Part shown: positions 26,281-35,782 of the stretch, piece after piece
How the letters are laid out: each line of letters starts with the position of its first letter
Numbering within the stretch: the stretch's first letter is position 1
Source: JAXMBX01 sp046349635
GTDB taxonomy: Bacteria; Planctomycetota; Planctomycetia; Planctomycetales; Planctomycetaceae
Length of the DNA: 64,000 nt
Direction: 5' to 3'
NCBI GenBank assembly: GCA_046349635.1
Contig: JAXMBX010000003.1
Span: 124,001 to 188,000 of the forward strand
Position numbers and translations under genes: made by a program
Notes under the pieces: model-generated
The model's input: the letters and a program-made list of their open reading frames with translations, nothing else
Told to the model about the DNA's origin: nothing
Database searches by the model: none

Positions 26281-27213
26281 ATGAAATCAGTTTATCCCGT
26301 TTGGACAATTCCTGAACAGCGAATGGCGGTATTCAGCGCCTGCGTGCTGGATGTTCTCGTCGCCAAGCCGGGAAACGTCCACCAGAACGCGTCGTTTCAC
26401 GACCTGACCTGGGTGGATTTTCGCCAATCCGCCGAGCAAATCTGCCGGCCTTTCGAGGAAATCCGGGAACAGGGACTCGGGCGGACGATTTATGCAGCGA
26501 TTGAAGCCACGCGGAAAAAAGTCGCCAGCAATACCAACCTGGGAATCGTCCTGCTGCTGGCACCCCTGGCGATGGTTCCCTGGGAGGAACCGCTGAAGGA
26601 GAGCAATATCGGCGCGGTGCTGGGACATCTGACTGTCGAGGATGCCTGCTGGACCTACAAGGGGATCGCCCTGGCTCAGCCGGGAGGAATGGGAAAGGCA
26701 AAAGAACAGGACGTCTCTGAAGTTCCGACGGTGACGTTGCTGGAAGCGATGCAGATGGCCGCGGACCGGGATTCGATCGCTGCGCAATACACAACCAATT
26801 ACGAACTCGTACGGGAAGCGGTCGAAGCGGTTCTGGCACCGGGGAATCTTTCCCTGGAGCAATATCCGGCGGACGCGGAACAGAGAATCCTGAGATTGGC
26901 GTTATGGCTCATCTACCGGGCGCCGGACACATTGATTGCCCGCAAATGTGGTCCGGAGACAGCTCACGAAGCGGCGCGACGAGCAGCGGACGTGCTGGAG
27001 TCGGGGATCGAGCCGGAGAGATTAAGTGCTTTTGATGCGTGGCTCCGAGCGGACGGAAATCGCCGTAACCCGGGGACCACGGCAGACCTCGTCGTCGCTT
27101 GTCTGTATTATGTTTTTCGGAATCGAATCTGGCCTCTGCCGCCGACTCGAAAGATTGCCGATCTCATGGCTGCAGAAGAGATGAAGTCCACAGAAATGAG
27201 AGGGAGCTCATGA
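26281..27213 (+). CDS. Triphosphoribosyl-dephospho-CoA synthase (CitG/MdcB)-family protein
   Basis: About 310 residues. CitG-family motifs: ACVLDVLVAKPGNVHQNASFHDLTWVDF, IYAAIEATRKKVASNTNLGIVLLLAPLA, and RNPGTTADLVVACLYYVFR. Classical members make the prosthetic-group precursor of citrate lyase or malonate decarboxylase, but neither enzyme is in the window. Stand-alone CitG homologues are known from planctomycetes and methylotrophs alongside C1/tetrahydromethanopterin genes. Its ATGA overlap with a PTPS-family gene fits a role in pterin or related cofactor synthesis (inference). ATG 26281 chosen; the longer open frame upstream is antisense to the aldolase gene. Confidence 0.85.
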   Translation: MKSVYPVWTIPEQRMAVFSACVLDVLVAKPGNVHQNASFHDLTWVDFRQSAEQICRPFEEIREQGLGRTIYAAIEATRKKVASNTNLGIVLLLAPLAMVPWEEPLKESNIGAVLGHLTVEDACWTYKGIALAQPGGMGKAKEQDVSEVPTVTLLEAMQMAADRDSIAAQYTTNYELVREAVEAVLAPGNLSLEQYPADAEQRILRLALWLIYRAPDTLIARKCGPETAHEAARRAADVLESGIEPERLSAFDAWLRADGNRRNPGTTADLVVACLYYVFRNRIWPLPPTRKIADLMAAEEMKSTEMRGSS

Positions 27214-27698
27214 CGGCGAATCAATACCGCGTGCGGGTCACCAAGGACCACCTGGTCTTCAGTGCGGCCCATTTCATCACGTTCAACGGCACCGTGTGCG
27301 AGCGGCTGCACGGCCACAACTGGCGCGTGGCGGTGGAAGTCGGAGGTGACCTCGATGAGAACCGCTATGTGTTCGATTTCATCGCGTTGAGGGATGCGGT
27401 TCAGGAAATTGTGAACCGACTGGACCACCGGGTTCTGCTACCGCTGCATCATCCGCTGATCCACGTCGCCGCGGGGGAGCAGGAAGTGGAAGCCCGCTTC
27501 GACACCCGCCGCTGGATATTCCCATGTGAAGATTGCATCATGCTCCCGGTCCAGAACACCACGGCGGAGGAAATCGCCGCCTGGATCGGGGGGGAGTTGC
27601 GCGGGAAGCTGCGGGTTACCTCGCACGGCAAAACCCTCTCTCTGCGGGTCGAAGTTGAGGAGAATTTCGGGCAGTGGGCGATCGTCGATTGCCTGTGA
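27210..27698 (+). CDS. 6-pyruvoyl-tetrahydropterin synthase / QueD-family protein
   Basis: About 162 residues. PTPS fold with zinc ligands in FSAAHFITF and RLHGHNWRV, the DFIALRDAVQEIVNRLDHRVLL stretch, and the C-terminal Glu region (NTTAEEIAAWIGGEL...LRVEVEE). The insert ARFDTRRWIFPCEDCIMLPVQ carries two extra Cys (CEDC). Starts with ATGA overlapping the CitG-like stop. Could act in queuosine (QueD) or in a pterin pathway; the CitG pairing favours the latter. Confidence 0.9.
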   Translation: MTANQYRVRVTKDHLVFSAAHFITFNGTVCERLHGHNWRVAVEVGGDLDENRYVFDFIALRDAVQEIVNRLDHRVLLPLHHPLIHVAAGEQEVEARFDTRRWIFPCEDCIMLPVQNTTAEEIAAWIGGELRGKLRVTSHGKTLSLRVEVEENFGQWAIVDCL

Positions 27699-27884
27699 TT
27701 CGAAGCCTGACGGGATTTTCCGCGGTAGAAAACGTGGCAGATCCGGTTTAAACCTCCGAACTGGGGATTGTGTTTTCTCCCGGCAGCCGGTCACAATAGA
27801 AGGACATCTCCTCGTTTCTCGACGTCTCATCGGATTCGCCGGTTTCACCCCTCGTTTGCGAGCCTCTTGTCCCAGGATTTCGGT

Positions 27885-28352
27885 ATGCCCGCATGTCTGA
27901 TCCCCGTCGAGAGTTCCGTCTCTCCGATTCCGCTCGATAAGCCGATTATCCTGATCGGACGGCATCCGGACTGCGACGTGTCGTTACGGGAGAGCCGTAA
28001 GATTTCCCGCCGGCATTGCTGCGTCGCGCAGGTCAACTCCACCCACGTGATTCGTGACCTGGGGAGTATGAACGGAATCCGGGTGAACGGAAAAAGAACG
28101 GCTGAAAGTGTCCTGAAAGAAGGGGACAACGTCGTAATTGGGGATGTGGAGTTCCAGTTTTCCACGAAACCTCCGGCCAAAAAGCCCGCGACCAAAGGGA
28201 AGGCCGAGGATTCCAACGCGGAGATCAGTCTCGAATTCCCCGCGGCGATCCGGGACATGGAACGGACATCTGGTCTGGAAGATCGCGAAACCCCGCTCGT
28301 CGGGCGTTCCCCGGATGCCCCCCAGCCGCGCCGAGGAAAAAAGTCGAGTTGA
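27885..28352 (+). CDS. FHA-domain protein
   Basis: About 155 residues. FHA core: IILIGRHPDCDVSLRESRKISRRHCCVAQVNSTHVIRDLGSMNGIRVNGKR, including the phosphothreonine-binding GRHP, S-RRH and SMNG-x-x-VNG positions. The C-terminal 60 residues are charged and disordered. Reads phosphothreonine signals from Ser/Thr kinases; partner not in the window. AGGA precedes ATG 27885. Confidence 0.94.
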   Translation: MPACLIPVESSVSPIPLDKPIILIGRHPDCDVSLRESRKISRRHCCVAQVNSTHVIRDLGSMNGIRVNGKRTAESVLKEGDNVVIGDVEFQFSTKPPAKKPATKGKAEDSNAEISLEFPAAIRDMERTSGLEDRETPLVGRSPDAPQPRRGKKSS

Positions 28353-28643
28353 GTTCGTTCGAAATGAGGGGCGGCGGGTTACTGCTGATCAATCGCGGAA
28401 GCCTGGCGAACGAGAGAGACATTACCGAGTTGTAATGTGATAATCTTGGTGGATCAGGACCCGCCAAGTACAAAGCAGAGGGAACACCGAAACTTCCCGC
28501 ATTGACCGGATTGCCGCGGTTGTCCTGTTGCTTTGAAAAATGGGGTCAAAAAGCCTTTGGGCAGGATCGCAACCCGTCGTTTTCAAGGACGGGGATGACT
28601 GTCGTGCCAAGACTTAAAGCCAGGGACGCGATACGATACGTCT
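28353..28643. other. Intergenic region upstream of dabA
   Basis: About 290 bases, containing a perfect inverted repeat at 28419-28438 described separately. No small gene seen. Confidence 0.5.
28419..28438. promoter_or_regulatory. Inverted repeat, candidate operator upstream of dabA
   Basis: ACATTAC and GTAATGT separated by 6 nt, a perfect 7-bp palindrome about 205 nt before the dabA ATG. The length and spacing suit a dimeric HTH regulator. The regulator is unknown; no LysR-type gene (the usual partner of CO2-uptake genes) is nearby. Confidence 0.45.
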
Positions 28644-31600
28644 ATGAGCACAACTGAATTTCCCGCCTCCGAGACATCACGTGCAACACAACGACTCGGA
28701 GATTTAATTCAGCAGGCGGGGGGGCTGTTACCAATCGCCGGTCCGATCACCAACTTCGTGTTCTTGAACACGTTGCAGGCGATGGAAGACCTTCCCTTTC
28801 ACGAGGGACTGTTGAAAGGGGCGGAACTCTTCGGCTGCCAGCCCTACCTGACGGAAGACCGCTATCGGGAAAAGATTGCGAAGGGCCGAATTCGGATTGA
28901 TGACCTGGAGTGGGTCTTAAGGGTTGAGCTGGGAGAGACTTGCAACGAGCCCATCTGCTCGCTGGCGACCCGCCTGCAGTTTCGGCTAGCCATGCTGCAG
29001 TTTCCCCTGCTCCTCGGTCCGACGATGGAGCTCCGCTGGTATGTCGCCCAGACCGATGCGCTCCGGCATTTGCGTCCCGAAGTCACCCAGAGCGATCGGG
29101 ATCGTTTTATCGGCGAAACCAAACGCTGGGTGATGAGAGACCTGCGGGACCGGGGAGCGGACGAAACAACCGGTAAATCCTCAAGCGTGATTGATGCCAG
29201 GGGTTTGCATCTGCTGCGAGACCTGCTCCTAATGTTTGGGGACTCGTCGATTGAATACTGGAGTGCGGAGAAGTGGGAAGCGTTCTCCCTCCAGACATTG
29301 TGGCGGATTTGCCGACAAGGCGTTCACGGACTGGAACTCCAAAAGAGGGAGGAAATACCCTCCGCACGACTCCGGAACAGTTTGCTCCGGGTGACGGGCG
29401 AAGACAGCGACTTGCTCATCAACGACGTCCTGATCCGGTATTGCGCCGCTTTTTTGGACCAGGGGCAGGCGAGCTGGAGCCTCCCCAACCGGGAACTCGG
29501 ATTCTTCCGGGCATTCCAGGAACTGTATGGGCAGTCGTGCGGACTGGAAGACCAGTGGCAGAAAGGACTCGCGGCAGAACTCAGCCGGCTCAAACGACAA
29601 GGGATCGGACCGCTGGAATCGATTGGCGAATCTCTCTCGGTCCTGGGTGTCCCGCAGGGAGAGCACGAAAAATATCTGACCGAGTCGGTCCTCGCACTTC
29701 GAGGCTGGACGGCCATGATCCGTCATATGGAAGACCGCCCCGACCGTTTTCCGTATCCAGCTCCGCAGGGAACGTTGATTGAATACGTGGCGGTGCGACT
29801 GATCCTGGAGCGCCTCGCGGTCGCGTCCATCGCGAAAAATGAACTCGGTTATCACGGAGACCTGGGGGGACTGAAAGCGGTGCTCCGTGACAAGGATGCT
29901 CCCGCGGAGAAATTGACGTCCGACCATCTCGCATTCCTGTTTTTCCAACTGGCCCAGGTCCTGGGATGGTCTCCTCCGGATGTCTTCCGGATGACCAAGC
30001 AGGATTGGGCGGCCCTGGTTTCAGAGCTGGATCAGTTCCCGGAGATGGAACGGCGGCGGATTTTTCACCTGGGTTTCGAACGTCGGTTTCGGGCTCAGGT
30101 TCTGGACGCAGTCAGCGTCGTTGCCAAGCGGGAGACGGAACGGGTTAAAAACCCGAAGTTTCAGACCGTTTACTGCATCGACGCACGGGAAGAATCCTTT
30201 CGACGGCATCTGGAAGAAACCGATCCGCAGGCGGAGACTTTCGGCGCGGCCGGATTTTTTAGCGTTCCGATCTATTACAAGGGGCTCACGGATGCCCACT
30301 TTGCCGCGTTGTGCCCGATCGTCGTTCGCCCCCAATTCTGGCTGACGGAAGACGTCGTCTACACATTCAGCGATATCCATGAACGGCGGGCCAAGACCCG
30401 GCGCGCGTTGGGAGAGGCGTCCCACCAGATTCACGTCCGGAGCCGCAGTTCCATCGCGGGAGCGTTCCTGGCGGGATTCGGGGTCGTCGCCTCCATACCG
30501 CTCGTCGCACGGGTCTTGTTCCCCCGGTTTACGGCACACCTTCGGAAGATGGTGGGGAGATTTGTCGAAGCCCCGCGGGTCACGCGCCTGCGAATCGAGC
30601 GGACCGCTCCCAAGCCCGGCCCCAACGAAGGTGAAATCGGATTCACCGCCGAAGAGATGTCCAACCTCGGAGAACGGGTACTGCGTGACATCGGCCTGAC
30701 CTCCGGTTTCTCCAGGCTCGTGATCTTCTGCGGACATGGTTCCTTCTGCCTGAACAATCCGCATAAATCCGCCTATGACTGCGGTGCCTGCTCCGGAGCG
30801 GCCGGCGGTCCCAATGCCCGCGCGCTCGCCATGATGCTCAACGATCCTCGCGTCCGGGAAACACTTTACCGCCGCGGACTGAATATTCCCCGCGATACGG
30901 TGTTCCTGGGGGCACTTCACAACACGTGCAGCGACACCTTCACGTACTATGATCTCGATCTCCTGCCGCAATCGCATCTGCAGGACTTCGAATATGCGAA
31001 AGCGACTCTGGAGAAGACCTGCGAGCGAAACGCCCACGAGCGCTGCCGCCGGTTCTACTCCGCCCCCCTCGATCTGTCTCCCGAGGCGGCGCGACTGCAC
31101 GCCGAAGAACGCTCCGAGGATCTCGCACAAACCCGGCCTGAATTCGGAAACGCCTCAAACGCGATCTGCTATGTGGGACGTCGGAAACGGGTGCGCGGCC
31201 TGTTCCTGGACCGGAGAGCGTTCATGCACTCCTACGACGCCTCCCAGGATGACGACGTCCAAACCGTGCTTTCGCGGATCCTGGGGGCCGTCGTTCCCGT
31301 CTGCGAGGGGATCAATCTCACATATTTCTTCTCGTATGTCGATTCGGCCGGTTGGGGAGCCGGAACAAAACTGCCGCACAACGTGACCTCCCTGATCGGC
31401 GTCATGAACGGGCCCTCGAGTGACCTGCTGATCGGCCTGCCGCTGCAGGGGGTCGAGATTCACGAGCCAGTCCGCCTGTTATTCATCATCGAAGCGACTC
31501 CGGAAGCGATGCTCGCGATCATGGATCGCAATCCGCTCGTGGGGAAGATCATCCGTAACGGCTGGGTGCAGTTGTCCGTGCTCGATCCCGATTCCGCACG

Positions 31601-31745
31601 CATCCAGGTCTTTCGACAGGGCAAATTCTTCGACTACCAGCCACAGCAAACCGATCTGCCTCATTCCGAAACCTCCCTGGACTGGTATCGGGGATGGCGT
31701 GATCATCTCGGATTTTCCCTGATCGAACCTTCCAAAGTCTCCTAA
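28644..31745 (+). CDS. dabA: DabA-like (DUF2309) inorganic-carbon transporter subunit
   Basis: 1033 residues, the large carbonic-anhydrase-like subunit of DAB CO2 pumps. Zinc-site motifs are intact: TVYCIDAREESFRRHLEE (Cys and Asp near residues 510-512) and FCGHGSFCLNNPHKSAYDCGACSGAAGGPNARA (His ~697, Cys ~712). In the family the complex converts CO2 to bicarbonate in the cytoplasm, with direction enforced by the antiporter-like partner. N-terminus (LGDLIQQAGGLLPIAGPITNFVFLNTLQ) is typical. Followed after 25 nt by a NuoL-type gene and then another, making a three-gene unit. Confidence 0.95.
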   Translation: MSTTEFPASETSRATQRLGDLIQQAGGLLPIAGPITNFVFLNTLQAMEDLPFHEGLLKGAELFGCQPYLTEDRYREKIAKGRIRIDDLEWVLRVELGETCNEPICSLATRLQFRLAMLQFPLLLGPTMELRWYVAQTDALRHLRPEVTQSDRDRFIGETKRWVMRDLRDRGADETTGKSSSVIDARGLHLLRDLLLMFGDSSIEYWSAEKWEAFSLQTLWRICRQGVHGLELQKREEIPSARLRNSLLRVTGEDSDLLINDVLIRYCAAFLDQGQASWSLPNRELGFFRAFQELYGQSCGLEDQWQKGLAAELSRLKRQGIGPLESIGESLSVLGVPQGEHEKYLTESVLALRGWTAMIRHMEDRPDRFPYPAPQGTLIEYVAVRLILERLAVASIAKNELGYHGDLGGLKAVLRDKDAPAEKLTSDHLAFLFFQLAQVLGWSPPDVFRMTKQDWAALVSELDQFPEMERRRIFHLGFERRFRAQVLDAVSVVAKRETERVKNPKFQTVYCIDAREESFRRHLEETDPQAETFGAAGFFSVPIYYKGLTDAHFAALCPIVVRPQFWLTEDVVYTFSDIHERRAKTRRALGEASHQIHVRSRSSIAGAFLAGFGVVASIPLVARVLFPRFTAHLRKMVGRFVEAPRVTRLRIERTAPKPGPNEGEIGFTAEEMSNLGERVLRDIGLTSGFSRLVIFCGHGSFCLNNPHKSAYDCGACSGAAGGPNARALAMMLNDPRVRETLYRRGLNIPRDTVFLGALHNTCSDTFTYYDLDLLPQSHLQDFEYAKATLEKTCERNAHERCRRFYSAPLDLSPEAARLHAEERSEDLAQTRPEFGNASNAICYVGRRKRVRGLFLDRRAFMHSYDASQDDDVQTVLSRILGAVVPVCEGINLTYFFSYVDSAGWGAGTKLPHNVTSLIGVMNGPSSDLLIGLPLQGVEIHEPVRLLFIIEATPEAMLAIMDRNPLVGKIIRNGWVQLSVLDPDSARIQVFRQGKFFDYQPQQTDLPHSETSLDWYRGWRDHLGFSLIEPSKVS

Positions 31746-31770
31746 AAAACAGACTGGATCTGCGACTCCG

Positions 31771-33168
31771 ATGGGCAATCCCTCAATTATGTTTCAAGTC
31801 CTGGGGCTGACGGTCGTCATTGCTCCCCTGTTGCTGTTTGCCATTCTGGGCCTCCCCACGCTTGCGGGACGGCAACTAAAGGAAAGTACCACGGCGACTC
31901 TCTTCTCGATCACCGTAATCACGGGGCTGGTCGCGGCACTCATCATGCTGGGGCTGATGCTCTCCACCGGAAAAGTCCACGTTCCGATCATTCTTGGAAG
32001 TTGGGTGCAGATTCCCCATTATCACTTCTCGATCAAGTTCGTCTTCGACCGTCTCTCCGTCCCGTTCGTGATACTGTCGTTTGTGTTGTGCGGCACGATC
32101 AGCGCGTTTGCCAGCCGGTACATGCACCGCGAACCCGGTTACAACCGCTTCTTCGTACTGAATGCACTCTTCGTGTTGGGGATGGTCGTGACGTCCCTCG
32201 CCGGCACGATTGAGACGTTGTTCACCGGCTGGGAACTGGTCGGCCTCTCTTCGGCTCTCTTGGTCGGATTTTACCTGGAACGTCCCGCTCCCGTCCGGAA
32301 CGGCCTCCTCGTCTGGATTGTGTACCGCATTTCGGATGCCGCGCTGCTCGTCGCTTCCGTCGCGATGCACCACCTGACGGGAGAAGGGGATTTCGACAAA
32401 CTCCTCGGGGCTGGTCCCTGGCCGGAGGGGCATGCCGCCTTGAGTTCCTCCCAGGCGCTCCTGGTGGGGCTGTTGCTGTTGCTGGCGGCGGCGGGAAAGT
32501 CCGCGCTGGTCCCCTTCAGCGGCTGGTTGCCCCGGGCGATGGAAGGGCCTACTCCTTCGAGCGCCGTCTTCTATGGGGCCCTCTCGGTTCACCTGGGGGC
32601 ATTCCTGCTGTTGCGAGTCAGCCCTTTGCTCGATGCGTCCCCCTCGTTGAGCGCCATCGTCGCGGTGGTGGGCATCGCAACGGCCGCCTATGCCGGGCTC
32701 GCGGGGCGGGTACAAACCGACATCAAAACCGCGCTCACCTTCGCCTCGTTGACTCAGGTCGGGATCATTGTGGCCGAGATTGGGCTGGGGCTGCCCCGTT
32801 ACATCCCGCTGATCCACGTCCTGGGTCACGGCTGCCTGCGGACGCTGCAGTTCGTCCGCGCCCCCTCCATTCTCTACGACTATTCCAACATTGAAAATGC
32901 CCTCGGCGCGCGGCTGACCGAACGCAATGGCCATCAGAAATCCTGGCTCCCCCTCGGGATACAGATGTGGCTTTATCGGGGGGCGTTTCAACGGGGATAC
33001 CTGGATGCCCTCCTGTCCGATTATGTCGTGACGCCGTTCCTGAGCGTCTTTCAGTGGTGTGACCGTGCGGAACAGGCGTGGTGTCAGTTCCTCTCCGGCA
33101 GTCCCAACCCGAAACAATCTAAACCCGGGGATGTTCCCGGTTCGGGAACGCTGGAGGATCTGCTGTGA
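31771..33168 (+). CDS. dabB: DabB-like NuoL-family antiporter subunit
   Basis: 465 residues with about 12-13 transmembrane segments. NuoL/MrpA features: VFDRLSVPFVILSFVLCGTISAFASRYMHRE, TLFTGWELVGLSSALLVGFYLERP (Glu of TM5), LLLAAAGKSALVPFSGWLPRAMEGPTPSSAVFYGALSVHLGAFLLLR (Lys of TM7, and the family's PTPVSA-like motif as PTPSSA), DIKTALTFASLTQVG. Couples ion or proton movement to DabA. Ends in a soluble tail. Overlaps the next gene by 4 nt (GTGA). Confidence 0.93.
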   Translation: MGNPSIMFQVLGLTVVIAPLLLFAILGLPTLAGRQLKESTTATLFSITVITGLVAALIMLGLMLSTGKVHVPIILGSWVQIPHYHFSIKFVFDRLSVPFVILSFVLCGTISAFASRYMHREPGYNRFFVLNALFVLGMVVTSLAGTIETLFTGWELVGLSSALLVGFYLERPAPVRNGLLVWIVYRISDAALLVASVAMHHLTGEGDFDKLLGAGPWPEGHAALSSSQALLVGLLLLLAAAGKSALVPFSGWLPRAMEGPTPSSAVFYGALSVHLGAFLLLRVSPLLDASPSLSAIVAVVGIATAAYAGLAGRVQTDIKTALTFASLTQVGIIVAEIGLGLPRYIPLIHVLGHGCLRTLQFVRAPSILYDYSNIENALGARLTERNGHQKSWLPLGIQMWLYRGAFQRGYLDALLSDYVVTPFLSVFQWCDRAEQAWCQFLSGSPNPKQSKPGDVPGSGTLEDLL

Positions 33169-34670
33169 GCGAACTGCACTTTCCCTGGATTGAAATTGCC
33201 ATCCTCATTCCGCTCATCGGTGCGGTGATCGTCAGCCGGATCACGAATCCCGATTCCGCGCGCAAATGGTGTGGGGTGATATCGGGCGCCTCCCTGATCA
33301 CGACCCTTGCCGAGTGGGGAGATTTTGAGCTCCTCCACGCCCATGCCGCGGAAGACCGCTGGCATTTGATGCGCTTTCTGTTCGGCCGTGATTTTTTCCT
33401 GATCGATCACCTGAATGCGCCTTTGATTCCCCTCGCGGCATTGCTGTTCTCCTTCACCACGTTCACCACGCTGCGGACCAAAATCCGCCGGTTTTCCTTC
33501 TCCCTTACGCTTCTTTCGCAGGCGATCGTGCTGGCCACTTTCAGTTGCAAGGAACCGTGGGCGGTTATTGCGTTACTGGCCCTCGGGACGATCCCCCCCG
33601 GAATCGAAATCTACATGCGGGGCAAATCGGTCCGGGTGTATGCCCTCCACATGGGGCTGTTTGTGGGGCTGATGATCCTGGGAAGTTTGCTGGTCGACGG
33701 CAGCAGCGACTCTCTTCCGCGGGACCGCTGGACCGCCATGATTCCGCTTCTGCTCGCGGTTTTTATTCGGGCAGGAATTGTTCCCTTTCATTGCTGGCTG
33801 ACCGATCTCTTCGAAAAGGCGACCTTCGGCACGGCGCTCCTGTTTGTCACTCCCCTGACCGGGGCTTACGCCGCGATGCGGCTAATCCTTCCCATTGCTC
33901 CCTCGTGGGTGCTGCGCAGCATCGGGCTGCTCTCGCTCGTCACCGCGGTGTATGCGGCGGCCATGGCCCTCGTCCAGAAGGAGGGACGCCGGTTCTTTTG
34001 CTATCTCTTCCTCAGTCACTCCGCGCTCGTCCTCGTCGGTATGGAAAGTGTCTCCTCCCTCGGCTTGACGGGGGCACTTTGCGTCTGGTTGTCGGTGGGA
34101 CTGGGGCTGGGTGGTTTCGGCCTGACGCTACGGGCGCTGGAATCGCGCATCGGGCGACTTTCGCTCGACGGCTATCAGGGGCTGTACTACCACACCCCCA
34201 ACCTCGCCATGTTCTTCGTCCTCACAGGGCTTGCCAGCGTCGGCTTTCCGGGTACGATCGGTTTTGTCGGGACCGAAATGCTCGTGGACGGGGCGGTCGA
34301 GACGTACCCTTACATCGGCGTCGCGGTCGTCATTGCGGCCGCCCTCAACGGCATCGCGTTCGTGCATGCCTATTTCCTGCTCTTCACCGGCAAGGTTTAT
34401 GGTTCGACCGTCTCCCTCCAGATCCGCCGCCGTGAACGCTTCGCGGTCATGTTCCTGGGTCTGCTGATCCTGGTGGGAGGACTGATTCCACAGCCGGGGA
34501 TCGTGTCCCGGTTCAATGCGGCCGAGGAACTGTTGAGCGAGCGGGAGAAACTGCTCCACGAAGGGACCGTCATCGATAATCCAGACCCGTTCCATCTGCA
34601 CGAAGGGGGACATTCAGAGACTAAGGAAAGTTCCTCCCACGTCGAGAAGAAATCGGAGCCGGGGAAGTAA
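33165..34670 (+). CDS. Second NuoM/MrpD-like antiporter subunit of the dab operon
   Basis: 501 residues, about 13 transmembrane segments, GTG start overlapping dabB. More divergent than DabB: FFLIDHLNAPLIPLAALLFSFTTFTTLRTK, a shortened TM5 region (LALGTIPPGIEIYMRG), RAGIVPFHCWLTDLFEKATFGTALLFVTPLTGAYAAMRL (His in place of the usual GHAPLH pattern, no TM7 Lys), KEGRRFFCYLFLSHSALVLVG (TM8 Lys as the R/K pair). Highly charged His/Glu-rich C-terminal tail (HLHEGGHSETKESSSHVEKK). Family-typical DAB systems have only one such subunit, so this is an extra, partly degenerate channel half. Confidence 0.88.
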   Translation: MSELHFPWIEIAILIPLIGAVIVSRITNPDSARKWCGVISGASLITTLAEWGDFELLHAHAAEDRWHLMRFLFGRDFFLIDHLNAPLIPLAALLFSFTTFTTLRTKIRRFSFSLTLLSQAIVLATFSCKEPWAVIALLALGTIPPGIEIYMRGKSVRVYALHMGLFVGLMILGSLLVDGSSDSLPRDRWTAMIPLLLAVFIRAGIVPFHCWLTDLFEKATFGTALLFVTPLTGAYAAMRLILPIAPSWVLRSIGLLSLVTAVYAAAMALVQKEGRRFFCYLFLSHSALVLVGMESVSSLGLTGALCVWLSVGLGLGGFGLTLRALESRIGRLSLDGYQGLYYHTPNLAMFFVLTGLASVGFPGTIGFVGTEMLVDGAVETYPYIGVAVVIAAALNGIAFVHAYFLLFTGKVYGSTVSLQIRRRERFAVMFLGLLILVGGLIPQPGIVSRFNAAEELLSEREKLLHEGTVIDNPDPFHLHEGGHSETKESSSHVEKKSEPGK

Positions 34671-34690
34671 GTGGATTCGCCGTTCTGCCG

Positions 34691-35782
34691 TCACGCAAGG
34701 CGGACGAGCTTGGTCACGCGTCCCATCGTGACCCATTCGACCACGAAGATATTTCCATCCTTGTCGTAGCAGGCATCGTGCGGATGGACAAACCGCCCAT
34801 TGACGAACCGGCTCGCATCCTTACGCACTGCAAACGGTTTCTCCTTCGTTCCCAGGACTTCCTTCGTCCATTCCGGGTCGTACCCGAGATGGGTGATGAC
34901 GTTGTTTTCCTTGTCCATGATCGTCACGCGGGCATGCAGATCCGGAATGAGCAGTTCCTCGCCGCGAATGTCGAAATGAGCGGGAAAGCTGACCCCTTCC
35001 ACGATACGCAGGAATTCGCCGCTGGTCGTGAAGTATTGCAGCCGGGCATTGGCCCGATCCGCAACCACCAGTTCCACGGGCCGACCGGGTCGATTGTCGA
35101 GCCAGATGCCGTGCGGCGTCGCCATCTTCCCCGGCTCTTTCCCTGAGCCTCCCCAGGCTCGGACCCATTTCGCATCTTTGTCGTACTGATGGATGAAGTG
35201 CGACCCGTAACCGTCCGCGATATAAAAACCGCCGTCCGGCGCGAAGGCGATATTCGTTGGCGAGTATTTCATCCCTTCCAGGTAGACTCCCGGCTCCTGC
35301 GGCTTTTCCTTCCGCCACACCACTTCTCCGAGCAGGTTCGTTTTGACGACGATGTTGTGTTTGACATCGCAGAGGTACAGGAACTCTTCGTTCCCTTCCT
35401 TGCGAATGTCGATCCCGTGTCCCCCGCCGTGGTATTCCTTTCCGAACGAGCGGACAAACTTTCCCGCGGGATCGAAGATGGCGACCGCATCCATCGGTTC
35501 GGGAGCGTGAGACCGATGTTTGATGTAGATCAGCCCCGCTTCATCCACGGCCACGCCGTGCGTCTCTCCCCACTGAATGTGGCTGGGCAATTCTCCCCAG
35601 TTGTGCAGGCATTCGTATTTGTGCGCCCCCTCGCCGATGATCGCGTTCTTCGCTCCGGCCTTGTCTGTCGCCCCCAGGAACGCCGGTGCGGATGTCACGA
35701 GCGCTCCCGCGCTGACCGTCTTCAGAAAACTCCGCCGGGAAGTCCGTCCGCTGTCGGAAGACGAGGGAAGATCGAGCGTCAT
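34691..35782 (-). CDS. Tat-exported NHL-type beta-propeller protein
   Basis: About 363 residues. Twin-arginine signal RTSRRSFLKTVSAGALVTSAPAFLGA at ~12-37, then a six-bladed NHL-like propeller: HGVAVDEAGLIYIKHR, AIFDPAGKFVRSFG, NIAFAPDGGFYIADGYG, HQYDKDAKWVRAWG, ATPHGIWLD, ELVVADRANARLQYF, HPHDACYDKDGNIFVVEW. Resembles peptidylglycine-monooxygenase-like secreted propellers common in planctomycetes. No catalytic residues assignable. ATG 35782 preferred (AGG upstream) over a GTG at 35791. Confidence 0.88.
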   Translation of the reverse strand: MTLDLPSSSDSGRTSRRSFLKTVSAGALVTSAPAFLGATDKAGAKNAIIGEGAHKYECLHNWGELPSHIQWGETHGVAVDEAGLIYIKHRSHAPEPMDAVAIFDPAGKFVRSFGKEYHGGGHGIDIRKEGNEEFLYLCDVKHNIVVKTNLLGEVVWRKEKPQEPGVYLEGMKYSPTNIAFAPDGGFYIADGYGSHFIHQYDKDAKWVRAWGGSGKEPGKMATPHGIWLDNRPGRPVELVVADRANARLQYFTTSGEFLRIVEGVSFPAHFDIRGEELLIPDLHARVTIMDKENNVITHLGYDPEWTKEVLGTKEKPFAVRKDASRFVNGRFVHPHDACYDKDGNIFVVEWVTMGRVTKLVRLA

